Shown here: positions 1 through 9,709 of the stretch, one piece after another | Layout: each line of letters opens with the position of its first letter | Position numbering within the stretch: the stretch's first letter is position 1 | Source: Vibrio penaeicida | Lineage (GTDB): Bacteria; Pseudomonadota; Gammaproteobacteria; Enterobacterales; Vibrionaceae | Direction: 5' to 3' | Length of the DNA stretch: 64,000 nucleotides | Assembly (NCBI RefSeq): GCF_030689305.1 | Contig: NZ_JAUYVM010000002.1 | Coordinates: 186,001-250,000 of the forward strand | Translations under genes and position numbers: made by a program | The notes under the pieces: model-generated | The model's input: only the letters and a program-made list of their open reading frames with translations | Told to the model about the DNA's origin: nothing | Databases searched by the model: none

Positions 1-1
1 A

Positions 2-502
2 TGGATGGGCGAAACCGTCGAATTATTTGGTGCGCGGATAACCTACGGCTCTATGCTCATGATCGTGCTCTTTGTCGTTATTTGGTATGCGTTGAATTGG
101 ACGGCATGGGGGCGGCATGTCTACGCCACGGGCGACGATCCAGATGCCGCCAGACTAGCCGGTATTCGTACTCAGAAGATATTGATGTCGGTTTATGTGG
201 TCGCTGGTTTCGTTTGTGCCATTGGAGCGTGGGTGTTAATTGGTCGAATTGGGTCGATAAGCCCTCAAGCGGGTTACACCGCCAACCTCGATTCCATTAC
301 CGCGGTGGTGATTGGTGGAACCAGCTTGTTTGGTGGGCGAGGTTCTATATTCGGTACTCTGATTGGTGCGCTCATTGTAGGTGTGTTTCGAAACGGTTTG
401 GCTCTGCTTGGTGTGGATGTGCTTTGGCAAGAGTTTACCGTTGGGGCGTTGATTATTGTTGCGGTTGGTGTGGATCATTGGATCAGAAAGGTATCGGTAT
501 GA
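2..502 (+). CDS. frcC: Fructose-type ABC transporter permease, 3' part (FrcC-like)
   Basis: C-terminal 166 residues of an inner-membrane permease of the RbsC/FrcC family; the 5' part lies before the window, and the reading frame is open to base 2, so the ATG at 5 need not be the start. Several hydrophobic segments are visible, with the family's cytoplasmic loop (GRHVYATGDDPDAARLAGI) and the ITAVVIGGTSLFGGRGS motif near the end. I recall close resemblance to rhizobial FrcC. It forms the membrane channel that works with the ATPase encoded next. Its stop overlaps the frcA start (ATGA), which indicates translational coupling. The fructose assignment rests on resemblance only. Confidence 0.85.
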   Translation, partial: WMGETVELFGARITYGSMLMIVLFVVIWYALNWTAWGRHVYATGDDPDAARLAGIRTQKILMSVYVVAGFVCAIGAWVLIGRIGSISPQAGYTANLDSITAVVIGGTSLFGGRGSIFGTLIGALIVGVFRNGLALLGVDVLWQEFTVGALIIVAVGVDHWIRKVSV

Positions 503-1269
503 GTGATGTCGTATTGCAAGCAAGAGGATTAGTGAAGCGTTACGGTCGAGTCACGGCCTTGGATGGAGCGGATTTTGATCTCTATAAGGGTGAAATTCTG
601 GCAGTGATTGGTGATAACGGTGCGGGGAAATCCAGCTTGATTAAAGCGTTATCGGGAGCACTTGTTCCTGATGCAGGTGAAGTGAAGTTAGATGGGCAGG
701 CGGTTTCATTTAAAAGCCCGATGAACGCAAGAGAAATGGGCATAGAAACAGTGTACCAAAACTTGGCGGTCGCACCCGCTCTGAATATTTCCGATAACTT
801 ATTTTTAGGGCGCGAAATTCGTCGCCCCGGAATACTGGGTTCAGTTTTTCGCATGCTGGATAAGAAAACCATGAATGAAAGGGCAAAGCAGCAGTTAGCG
901 GATCTTGGTTTGATGACCATTCAAAATATAACCCAAACGGTAGAAACGTTGTCTGGTGGTCAGCGACAGGGCGTTGCGGTAGCAAGGTCAGCTTTGTTTG
1001 GTAGTAAAGTAGTCATCATGGATGAGCCTACAGCCGCTTTGGGTGTGAAAGAATCCAGAAAAGTACTCAACTTGATTCGTCAGGTAAGGGACAGAGGGCT
1101 TCCAGTGGTGCTGATAAGCCACAATATGCCCCACGTTTTTGAAGTCGCGGATCGTATTCATGTTCACAGACTGGGTAAACGTGCAGATATAATTACACCG
1201 AAAACACACTCTATGTCGGACGCGGTTGCTATTATGACAGGAGCGGTAGAACCGGGCACAGCTGCCTGA
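499..1269 (+). CDS. frcA: Fructose-type ABC transporter ATP-binding protein (FrcA-like)
   Basis: Single-domain ABC ATPase of 256 residues. The Walker A motif (GDNGAGKSS), signature (LSGGQRQGVAVARS), Walker B (VVIMDEPTAALG) and switch His (ISHNMPHV) are all present. Unlike RbsA or XylG, which carry two ATPase domains, this is the short FrcA type, and the sequence strongly recalls Sinorhizobium FrcA (for example SPMNAREMGIETVYQNLAV). It powers sugar import through the upstream permease. The start is fixed by the ATGA overlap with the permease stop. A reading frame open upstream of 499 is only an out-of-gene extension through the permease. Confidence 0.9.
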   Translation: MSDVVLQARGLVKRYGRVTALDGADFDLYKGEILAVIGDNGAGKSSLIKALSGALVPDAGEVKLDGQAVSFKSPMNAREMGIETVYQNLAVAPALNISDNLFLGREIRRPGILGSVFRMLDKKTMNERAKQQLADLGLMTIQNITQTVETLSGGQRQGVAVARSALFGSKVVIMDEPTAALGVKESRKVLNLIRQVRDRGLPVVLISHNMPHVFEVADRIHVHRLGKRADIITPKTHSMSDAVAIMTGAVEPGTAA

Positions 1270-1280
1270 ATAATACAAAA

Positions 1281-1348
1281 CAACTTCCCCCTTTGATGGC
1301 ACTATTTGAACGTCTGTTGCAAAGGTTCCTTGTCCAAAGGGGGAGTTG
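1281..1348 (+). promoter_or_regulatory. Intercistronic stem-loop between frcA and the binding-protein gene
   Basis: CAACTTCCCCCTTTG (1281-1295) is the reverse complement of CAAAGGGGGAGTTG (1335-1348) apart from one bulged T, leaving a loop of about 39 nt. There is no T-run after it, so it is not a classical terminator. Such hairpins beside binding-protein genes commonly stabilise mRNA or set relative expression; that role here is inference. Confidence 0.5.
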
Positions 1349-1367
1349 GAAAATAAAGGTGTCATGT

Positions 1368-2285
1368 ATGCGTAAATTTTTGCTTTTGTTGATGGTGAGT
1401 GTTGCTTTGGTTCCCAGAGTTTACGCAAGTTCTGACTATTCTATTGGCGTGTCAGTTGCTGATCTTACCAACCCTTATTTTGTCAAAATGATTAAAAGCA
1501 TTAAGTCGGAAGTGGCGGAATTACCGAACAAAAGTATCGACGTTATCGTTCGTTCTAGCGCTTACGATTTAGATCGGCAAATCCAGCAGATTGAGTCTTT
1601 TATTGATAAAAAAGTGGACTTAATCATGCTTGTCGCTTCCGATGAATTAGCGATTGCACCAGCGGTAATCCGCGCACAACGCGCCGGAATCCGCGTAATA
1701 GCGGTAGATGTAAGAGCTTCGGGCGCGGATGTCACTATTACAACGGATAATATTCAAGCGGGCGAAATATCGTGTTTGAACCTAGTGAATAAACTCAATG
1801 AAAAAGGCAAAGTTCTTATCATCAATGGCCCTCCTGTTTCTGCCAGTTTAGATCGTGTTGCGGGTTGTAAATCCGTTCTTAATGACTACCCCGACATTGA
1901 ATTACTGGATGCGAACCTCAACGGAACGGGCAGCTATGATGGCGGCTTAGAAGCCATGGCCTATGCGCTTCATGCCTATGAAAAGATAGATGGAGTGTTT
2001 GCGATTAACGATCCAACGGCGTTAGGTGCAGAGCAAGCATTGCTTCAATCTGGTGCCCATGTTTGGATAACTTCCGTTGATGGTGCACCTTTAGTGATTG
2101 AGGCATTAAAGGAAAATCGTCAAAACTGGCTGGGGACGGCAGCACAGTTTCCGGCGCAAATGAGCAGCAAAGCTGTGCAAATAGGGCTTGAACTGATTGG
2201 CGGTGGAAAGGTAGAGAAAGAGCTCGTCTTGATTCAGCCTGAATTTATTAACGCATCAAATTACAGGGCGTTTTCCGGTTGGTAA
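1368..2285 (+). CDS. Periplasmic sugar-binding protein of ABC transporter (FrcB/RbsB type)
   Basis: Periplasmic binding protein 4 family, 305 residues. Signal peptide MRKFLLLLMVSVALVPRVYA, then the typical first strand YSIGVSVADLTNPYFVKMIKSI and hinge features (VDVRASGADVTITTDNIQAGE; FAINDPTALGAEQAL). The ATG at 1368 is chosen because it opens the signal peptide and is preceded by AAAGGTG; a longer frame from 1293 would bury the signal sequence. It delivers sugar to the upstream permease/ATPase. The order permease-ATPase-binding protein differs from the rhizobial frcB-C-A order, so another binding-protein gene may exist upstream of the window. Ligand uncertain, probably fructose or a related sugar. 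Confidence 0.85.
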   Translation: MRKFLLLLMVSVALVPRVYASSDYSIGVSVADLTNPYFVKMIKSIKSEVAELPNKSIDVIVRSSAYDLDRQIQQIESFIDKKVDLIMLVASDELAIAPAVIRAQRAGIRVIAVDVRASGADVTITTDNIQAGEISCLNLVNKLNEKGKVLIINGPPVSASLDRVAGCKSVLNDYPDIELLDANLNGTGSYDGGLEAMAYALHAYEKIDGVFAINDPTALGAEQALLQSGAHVWITSVDGAPLVIEALKENRQNWLGTAAQFPAQMSSKAVQIGLELIGGGKVEKELVLIQPEFINASNYRAFSGW

Positions 2286-2343
2286 GTAACGCCTTCAAAC
2301 TTCGTTAAAGTGCTTATGCATTATTTTGAGATCACTTAAGTAA

Positions 2344-2368
2344 AAGCCAGAGTCGTGGACTCTGGCTT
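2344..2368. terminator. Bidirectional intrinsic terminator
   Basis: Perfect 11-bp stem AAGCCAGAGTC / GACTCTGGCTT with a GTG loop. It lies between the converging binding-protein gene (+) and cydC (-), with an AT-rich flank on both sides. Confidence 0.75.
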
Positions 2369-2421
2369 CAATTTATTTCACATTTTTACATGCGCCAATT
2401 TACGTATGGTGCAAAGGCGAG

Positions 2422-4140
2422 TTATAGCGTTTGGCAAAGCTGATAATAGCGCTCTTTCTTCTCTATGAGTTCAGCGTGACTGCCTGTTTCAATAAATTCA
2501 CCTTGTTCCATGAGGCAAATTTTATCCATGGTGTCCAAACCGACTAATCGGTGGGTAATGAATATCATGGTCTTGTCGCTAAAGTGTTTCTCAAATAAGG
2601 CAACCATTTGTTGCTCGGTTTGCTTGTCTAGACCTTCGGTTGGCTCATCCATTAGGACAATAGGGGAACGGCGTAAAATGGCACGAGCGATGCCGATTCG
2701 TCTTTTCTCACCGCCAGAAAGCTGCCTGCCGCCTTCGCCAAGCCAAGTATCCAACCCTTTGTCTTCATTCAGTTTAGACAGCCCAACTTGTACTAGCGCA
2801 TCAATAAGCTGCGCATCCTCAGCATCCGGTAGGGCGATAGTAAGGTTATCTCGTAAAGTGCCATTTAAGATATCGACACGTTGGCTAATCACCGAAGTGG
2901 ATTGTCTTAGGGCACTTTCATTCCATTGAGTAAGATCTTTCCCACCAATGGATACTGAACCATATTGTGGATCCCAAATTCGCGTAGCCAATTGCAGCAA
3001 GGTCGATTTCCCAGAGCCTGTTTGGCCAACAATCGCTATTTTTTCCCCTTGCTCAACCGACAAGTTAATGTTTTTAACAACCGGAACCGAAGGGTCATAG
3101 CCAAATGTCACGTCAGACAATTCCATCGAGAAATGAGCGGGCTGAGTGGTACTTTGCTCCACAAATGTGACTTCTGGGTCAGCATGAATAATTTCATTGA
3201 GGCGTCTAGCCGATGTGACGGTTTGCCCTAAATATTGGAACGCGCCAGCGATGGGCATCAGCACTTCGAAGCTCGCCATTGTCGCGAATGCAATCATTGC
3301 AATATAAGGATCAGGTGCTCGTCCTCCGACGCCATCTGCCGCTAGCCAAATCATGAGCACTAATGTCAAACCACTGGCAAGCATAAGAAGGCTACTAGCA
3401 AGCCCTGTAATTCGGGCATGTTTTGCTTGGTTTACCATTAAATCGGTTTGCTTATCCGCAATGTTACGGCGGTAGCGTTCTTCAACCCCAAACAGCACCA
3501 GTTCGGCATGACCCTGAATCCAATCGAGCGTAGCAACCCGAAGGTCCGATTTATTGAGCGTCAGTTGCTGACCGTTGAGCTTACCTAACTTATAAAAAAT
3601 GATGGGCCAGATAAAGACTAGGGAGAGTAGAATGCCACCCAAGGTTAACCCTAATACTGGATCAAACCAGCAAAGAAAAACCGTCAGTGAAATAATACCA
3701 AGCGTGCTGACTACTAGTGGGCTAATAAGCCTCAGGTACACGTGGTCCATTGCATCAATGTCTGCGACTAATCTGTTGAGTAGATCAGCATCGCGAATGT
3801 TGGCAACTTTACCTGGGATCAGCGGAGTTAGTTTTTCGAAAAAGAAAATACGTAAATCGGTAAGAAGCTTGAACGTTGCATTGTGGCTCACAACGCGTTC
3901 ACCCCAGCGACCAGCCGTTCGGCTCATTGCGAAACCACGTACAAACGCTCCGGGCAGCATGTAATTGAAGGTTTCACGAGCAATAGACAAACCAGCCACA
4001 GCAGAAGCTGCGATAAACCAGCCAGACAACGTCAGCAACCCAATAGAAGCGAATAACGTTGCGAAGGCAAGTAACATGCCTAGCGATAAACCAAACCAAT
4101 GCTTCTTATAGAGTTTCAGATAGGGCAATAAATCACGCAT
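2422..4140 (-). CDS. cydC: CydC, heterodimeric thiol/heme ABC exporter subunit
   Basis: 572-residue half transporter with an N-terminal six-helix membrane domain (starting MRDLLPYLKLYKKHWFGLSLG) and a C-terminal ATPase: Walker A GQTGSGKST near residue 370, signature LSGGEKRRIGIARA, Walker B IVLMDEPTEGLD and switch TIFITHR-type histidine. With CydD it forms the inner-membrane complex needed for assembly of cytochrome bd oxidase and periplasmic redox balance through cysteine/glutathione export. The start overlaps the end of cydD by 8 bp, so the pair is co-translated. Length and domain order are normal for the family. Confidence 0.95.
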   Translation of the reverse strand: MRDLLPYLKLYKKHWFGLSLGMLLAFATLFASIGLLTLSGWFIAASAVAGLSIARETFNYMLPGAFVRGFAMSRTAGRWGERVVSHNATFKLLTDLRIFFFEKLTPLIPGKVANIRDADLLNRLVADIDAMDHVYLRLISPLVVSTLGIISLTVFLCWFDPVLGLTLGGILLSLVFIWPIIFYKLGKLNGQQLTLNKSDLRVATLDWIQGHAELVLFGVEERYRRNIADKQTDLMVNQAKHARITGLASSLLMLASGLTLVLMIWLAADGVGGRAPDPYIAMIAFATMASFEVLMPIAGAFQYLGQTVTSARRLNEIIHADPEVTFVEQSTTQPAHFSMELSDVTFGYDPSVPVVKNINLSVEQGEKIAIVGQTGSGKSTLLQLATRIWDPQYGSVSIGGKDLTQWNESALRQSTSVISQRVDILNGTLRDNLTIALPDAEDAQLIDALVQVGLSKLNEDKGLDTWLGEGGRQLSGGEKRRIGIARAILRRSPIVLMDEPTEGLDKQTEQQMVALFEKHFSDKTMIFITHRLVGLDTMDKICLMEQGEFIETGSHAELIEKKERYYQLCQTL

Positions 4141-5914
4141 CTAGATTCCCCTTATCGCTGTGTGAATCCATAGTCGACTTCAGCATGTCTGAAAACAAGC
4201 CATTTTGTTGATTGAGAGCGTCAAAATGCCCCTGTTCCACGATTTGTCCATCTGCCATAACCAAAATATTGTCGACGTCTTTCAATGGTGAGAGTTGGTG
4301 GGTAATCATCAGCGTCGTTTTGGATTTAATCTGGCTCGCTAAGCCTTCCAGTACCAATTTTTCACTTCTTGCATCCAGACTGGCAGTGGGTTCATCAAGA
4401 ATCCAAAATTCGCCATTTTGTAGCATTGCTCTTGCGAGTGCGAGTCGTTGTGCCTGACCGACAGAAAGACCACCTGATCGATCACTGACCATGTAATCTA
4501 AACCATGTTGAGATACAAACTCATTGGCATAGCTGTCTTTCAAAACTTGATTTAGAGTTTCTGTAGACGTTTCACGACCAAACGTAACGTTTTCCAAAAT
4601 AGAACCGTTCAGGAGTAGGGGGTTTTGGCCCACCCAGCTTATGTTTTTACGCCAACTGATTAAATCGACCTCTTTTAAATCAATGCCGTTGATTTCTATG
4701 CGTCCTTCATACGGCAAGAAGCCTAGTATGGCGTTAATAAGACTGGTTTTCCCGGCACCACTTGGACCAACAATTGCTGTCGTTTGGCTGGTATCTAAGT
4801 CAAACGAGACAGGACCAAGTAATTGACTTCCTTCTGGGCTGAATACTTTTAAATCTTTCACTTTTAGAGATATCGGTTCGGATTTGGCAATTTCCGATGT
4901 ACCCGAGGTAACGCTGTCGACGTCTGTTTCGAGAAACTCGACTAAGCTTTCCGCTGCACCGATGGCCTGGGCTTTGGCGTGATAGAAAGTACCGAGATCA
5001 CGCAAAGGTTGATAAAACTCAGGAGCCAGAATCAAGATAAACAAGCCTGAAAACAGCGTAATGGCTGCGCCATAGTAACCAAAGTTCAATTCACCGATAA
5101 AGGCAAAACCGAAGTAAACCGCGGTAATGGCGATAGAGATAGACGTGAAGAATTCTAGAACGGCTGAAGATAGGAACGCGACGCGTAAGACATCCATAGT
5201 ACGTGAGCGCAAGACTTCAGAAGCGCCTCGCATCACATCGGTTTCCGATTGCGCTCGGTCAAACAGACGAATCGTGGTCATTGCTTGCAATCGGTCGTAG
5301 AAATGCCCGGATAGGCGTTGCAGCGCTTTAAAGTTTTTACGGTTAGCATCGGCGGCTTTCATGCCGACCAATGCCATAAATAAGGGGACTAATGGAGCCG
5401 TCACTAAAAAGATAAGCCCCGCAGCCCAGTTTGTTGGGAAAACCACCACTAAAATAACAAACGGAACCAGTACAGACAGTGATACCTGAGGTAAATAACG
5501 GGCAAAAAAGTCTTGGAGGTTTTCTACCTGCTCAAGCAGTAAGGTTGCCCAGCTACCAGCAGGTTTGCCTTTTATGTAGGCAGGTCCGAGCTCGCGAAGG
5601 CGATCGAGGATAAGTTGTCTTACGTAAATGCGGATCTGTTCGCCACAGCGATACCCAGCTAATTCTCGACCCCAACTGCAAATTGCTCTTCCGATAACGG
5701 CACCCACTAAACCTGCAAAATGAGGAAGCAAGTCGTATTTGTCGGCGTTTTCAATAATGAGCTGATGAAGAATGGTGGCCAGCAGAGCTGCTTGAGCGAG
5801 AAGGAAGAGGCTAGATATGACGCCCAGACCGACGGTAATCATTAACCAGCGTTTGGCGAGTTTGCTTTGTTGCTTGAGCCATTTATTTAAGGCGCGCTGC
5901 TTATGTTTGTCCAT
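4133..5914 (-). CDS. cydD: CydD, heterodimeric thiol/heme ABC exporter subunit
   Basis: 593 residues: six-helix membrane domain (about 20-330) followed by an ABC ATPase with Walker A GPSGAGKTS, signature LSVGQAQRLALARA, Walker B FWILDEPTASLD and H-loop MITHQ. This is the standard CydD partner of the downstream cydC. The order cydD-cydC, separated by a terminator from trxB upstream, matches the gammaproteobacterial trxB-cydDC neighbourhood. The signature LSVGQ in place of LSGGQ is seen here and is common in CydD proteins. The start Met begins MDKHKQRALNKWL; no strong Shine-Dalgarno is visible, so a nearby start is possible. Confidence 0.95.
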   Translation of the reverse strand: MDKHKQRALNKWLKQQSKLAKRWLMITVGLGVISSLFLLAQAALLATILHQLIIENADKYDLLPHFAGLVGAVIGRAICSWGRELAGYRCGEQIRIYVRQLILDRLRELGPAYIKGKPAGSWATLLLEQVENLQDFFARYLPQVSLSVLVPFVILVVVFPTNWAAGLIFLVTAPLVPLFMALVGMKAADANRKNFKALQRLSGHFYDRLQAMTTIRLFDRAQSETDVMRGASEVLRSRTMDVLRVAFLSSAVLEFFTSISIAITAVYFGFAFIGELNFGYYGAAITLFSGLFILILAPEFYQPLRDLGTFYHAKAQAIGAAESLVEFLETDVDSVTSGTSEIAKSEPISLKVKDLKVFSPEGSQLLGPVSFDLDTSQTTAIVGPSGAGKTSLINAILGFLPYEGRIEINGIDLKEVDLISWRKNISWVGQNPLLLNGSILENVTFGRETSTETLNQVLKDSYANEFVSQHGLDYMVSDRSGGLSVGQAQRLALARAMLQNGEFWILDEPTASLDARSEKLVLEGLASQIKSKTTLMITHQLSPLKDVDNILVMADGQIVEQGHFDALNQQNGLFSDMLKSTMDSHSDKGNLDA

Positions 5915-6017
5915 GTAAGAGACTTTAAATTCAGAATTTATTTTTGAAAGGGGGATTATATACCTAAGTGTGCCAAAGATGCAGCGGTAAGCTTCGTAAG
6001 AGTCGAAAATAAAAACA

Positions 6018-6045
6018 AAAAATCCGGTAATGAAGCCGGATTTTT
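6018..6045 (-). terminator. Intrinsic terminator of trxB
   Basis: Stem AAAAATCCGG / CCGGATTTTT with an 8-nt loop, followed on the minus strand by a T-rich tract. It separates trxB from cydD. Confidence 0.75.
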
Positions 6046-6112
6046 AATCAATCTAAGTGGTCAGCTGCTCGATTAGATAGCGAGTCACTCAGAGAATTGG
6101 TCTGTTGTAGAA

Positions 6113-7165
<1,053 letters not shown>

Positions 7166-7180
7166 TTATAGATTAGAACG

Positions 7181-7446
7181 TATACCCAAGTGACCTCAAG
7201 ATGCTGGATTCAGAGCCTCATATTCTGCCTCAATTCAAGGAAAAGAACGCAGTGGAATGACGAGTCCTTTCCAAGTTCTTTGACGAGGAAGTGAGGCAGA
7301 ATATGGGCTCCCACGGGCGAGTTTAACTGGCTTTCATACTGCGTTACCGATTCTTGATTTAGAATGACTAGATCTTCATATCGGTGCCTTGCCTGAAAGC
7401 CAGTTAACTCTCGCTGAACTATGCATTTTGAGGTTACTTGGGTATA
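7181..7446. mobile_element. MITE-like palindromic repeat element with 24-bp terminal inverted repeats
   Basis: The ends TATACCCAAGTGACCTCAAG... (7181-7204) and the complement of 7423-7446 match at 22 of 24 positions. Inside are two nested inverted pairs: GAGCCTCATATTCTGCCTC near 7214 with GAGGCAGAATATGGGCTC near 7292, and TTTAACTGGCTTTCA near 7322 with TGAAAGCCAGTTAACT near 7393. The 266-bp unit has no long coding frame. A solo end 23/24 identical to the left repeat sits at 37254-37277, which shows that the motif is dispersed. The TATA flanks would allow a TA target duplication, but none can be proven. Probably a non-autonomous element or large intergenic repeat. Confidence 0.65.
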
Positions 7447-7495
7447 TCTCTTATTTTTGGTTGGTCGGGGATGTTGTTTTTATCGAGCTAAAAAA

Positions 7496-7518
7496 AAACC
7501 ACCAAAACTTGGTGGTTT
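7496..7518 (-). terminator. Intrinsic terminator downstream of the 7624-9342 gene
   Basis: Stem AAACCACCA / TGGTGGTTT with a 5-nt loop. The A-run at 7491-7495 becomes the U-tract on the minus strand. Confidence 0.75.
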
Positions 7519-7623
7519 CTTGTTCAATTAACGAAGCTTCTAAGGCATAAAAGCATCATTTTCTTTATAGTGAGCTGCTCTATGGCGAATTACTCTACAG
7601 CGAACTGCTTTTTAGAGATTGGC

Positions 7624-9342
7624 TTAGTAGCGAATGTTGCTCATTTCAAAAGCTAAGCCTTTGTCTGTCACATCAAACGTCATGTTCGCTTCGATATCAT
7701 CTTGAATGAACGGCTCTAGTTCCGCAGGAACTGGTTCACCACTGCGTTCCATCATCTCAACAAACGGACCAAATAGTTTGCTGTAGTTGATGTAAGTGTT
7801 GTACAAGCCATTGGACTCAAGAGCTTGACCAAACAGGTTCGTCGCTGCTTTCGTTGCCGATTCGCCAGTATAGAACGACAGATGGTTGCCTTTCGATGCG
7901 ACATAGACTGTACCAATGTCTGCGAATTGCTCAGCCAGTTGTGGCGGAACTTCAACCGGTGTTCCATCTGCTGGAATCTGGATTTGCGATAGGGAAGGTT
8001 CCATCATTTGAGCCGCTTGGAACAGTGCAACTGGGTTATCTGCTGAAATTGATACCGACGCATCCAGCATGTTCAGCTCTTCACCGTATTCGCCTTCACC
8101 AAAACCGTAATCAAACAGGTTGAAGCTTACACCTTTCAGACCATTTACAAAGCCTGTTGCCATACCAATCATCGCCGGGTTCGCCTGACGAAGACCTGCT
8201 TGCATTTCTGCTAGAGGGGCACAGCTGTATCCCGTCGCTAGGCTATCTTGCCAAATCGCATTCAGAGCTGGCGCCAATGTGTTCACATCAACACCCAATC
8301 CAAATGACAGCGCACTATTTTGTGTGTCATTCAATGCTGGAATAAAGCCACGGATAGACTTAAGTGCATCCAGGACAACAGAGTTTTTGCTCTCAACTAA
8401 AATATCCATGTCCATCGTTGTGTTTTCATTGATGGTTGCACCGAATACCGTTCTTGGCCAGTTTGCAGCAATACCAGCGATTTCAGTCTTGCATTGCTCC
8501 GATTGAACAATGGCCAACGGGTTCTCCGAAGACGGACTCTCTGCGTTGATTAGCTCACTAATTTTGGTGATGTGTTTCGCAAGCAAGTTGCCATCAGTTG
8601 TTGTGAAGCCGGTCGCGAACTGTTGATGATCTAGGTAACCAACAGAGTCTTTACCAAGCTCAGGATGCGCCGCAAGCATCTTGTTTATGGTGTCTGCTTG
8701 CGCCACTGACTGCACTGGTGCTTCAACACCCAAAGCAACCTTGAGAGGGCTTGTTGCCCCAAAGTCTGCAGAGTCTAGGGTAATGGTTGCAATGCCTTGA
8801 TGAACAGCGACAACAAACTCAAGTTTTGTTTCATTGTTTTCTTCAGCCATGCTGTACGAGCGATAAGCCACATCGCCGACTTTTTTAGCAACATGCTTGA
8901 AATTACTGTCTGTTTCTACTTTATCGAATGTTGCCCAAAAGGCTTGTTCGTCAGCAACATCAAATTTAAACACAGGTGCTAAACCCACGAGGTATACATA
9001 GCTCGTTAGCGTGTCTGGCGCACCAAAGGCTGCTTTGTATGCTTCGCCACTTTGGATAGCTTTAAAGTAAGTATCGCCAAGCGTGATAAAGAAAGTCTCA
9101 CGATTCGTCATCTGCTGTGGATCAGTTTCTGTTAGTTCCAGAATGTCATCCATTGAAGGGACGCTGCCCATGGAACCCAAAAATTTGTCCAGTTCCAGTG
9201 GTGTCAATTGTGCTGAAACAAACGCTGAATCAGACGGGATTTGATCTAAGACAGATACGGACTGAGATGCCTGCTGCTGGGTGTAAAGATATCCACCAGC
9301 TCCCACTGCAGCAATACCTGCAGCGATGACCAACTTATTCAC
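7624..9342 (-). CDS. Hypothetical membrane-anchored periplasmic protein
   Basis: 572 residues, function not recognised. The start is taken as the GTG at 9342, because AAAGGAG sits 7 nt upstream; it gives MNKLVIAAGIAAVGAGGYLYTQQ, a signal-anchor or signal peptide. An ATG 60 bp further upstream has no such site and would put charged sequence before the hydrophobic segment. The rest is soluble, rich in Ala, Asp, Glu and Ser, has two Cys (in EQCKTEIAG and YSCAPLAEM) and no visible catalytic motif. It probably resides in the periplasm, attached to the inner membrane. It stands alone, with its own terminator, between trxB and a divergent dioxygenase gene. I would guess a Vibrio-restricted conserved protein. 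Confidence 0.75.
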   Translation of the reverse strand: MNKLVIAAGIAAVGAGGYLYTQQQASQSVSVLDQIPSDSAFVSAQLTPLELDKFLGSMGSVPSMDDILELTETDPQQMTNRETFFITLGDTYFKAIQSGEAYKAAFGAPDTLTSYVYLVGLAPVFKFDVADEQAFWATFDKVETDSNFKHVAKKVGDVAYRSYSMAEENNETKLEFVVAVHQGIATITLDSADFGATSPLKVALGVEAPVQSVAQADTINKMLAAHPELGKDSVGYLDHQQFATGFTTTDGNLLAKHITKISELINAESPSSENPLAIVQSEQCKTEIAGIAANWPRTVFGATINENTTMDMDILVESKNSVVLDALKSIRGFIPALNDTQNSALSFGLGVDVNTLAPALNAIWQDSLATGYSCAPLAEMQAGLRQANPAMIGMATGFVNGLKGVSFNLFDYGFGEGEYGEELNMLDASVSISADNPVALFQAAQMMEPSLSQIQIPADGTPVEVPPQLAEQFADIGTVYVASKGNHLSFYTGESATKAATNLFGQALESNGLYNTYINYSKLFGPFVEMMERSGEPVPAELEPFIQDDIEANMTFDVTDKGLAFEMSNIRY

Positions 9343-9709
9343 TAGCCTACTCCTTTTATAAATATAGCGTCCGAGAATAGAACTTATTGATCTAAATAAC
9401 AATCTGTTGTGCGAATAAAGTAGAGAGAAGTCAAATAGATAAGAACTGAATCACAATGATGACTTAATATTCATTTAAATCATAGTGTTACAACTATGCC
9501 TAGTGGAGAGTTTTGATATTGATAAACGACCAAGTGAATTGCTGGTTTATCTATCTTTAATTCGCGTTATGTGCAGTTCTATATTCTTTATTTGGTAATA
9601 AGGCGACATATGTGATGTGAAAAATTTGATCCAGCAGAATAAGTGGTCGATTCTTGATGTAAATAGTTTGTGAATGATGTGTAGCTAAAAAGCTTCTAGG
9701 AGCGTCACT
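9343..9709. other. Divergent intergenic region
   Basis: 367 bp, AT-rich, holding the promoters of the divergent genes on either side. No coding frame, RNA gene or clear operator was seen in it. Confidence 0.5.

Noticed and set aside
1..498. A plus-strand frame that begins at base 1 and continues in frame into frcA.
   Set aside because: Only the part from 499 encodes the ATPase; the upstream part is the wrong frame of the permease gene, with a Cys/Arg/Trp-rich translation.
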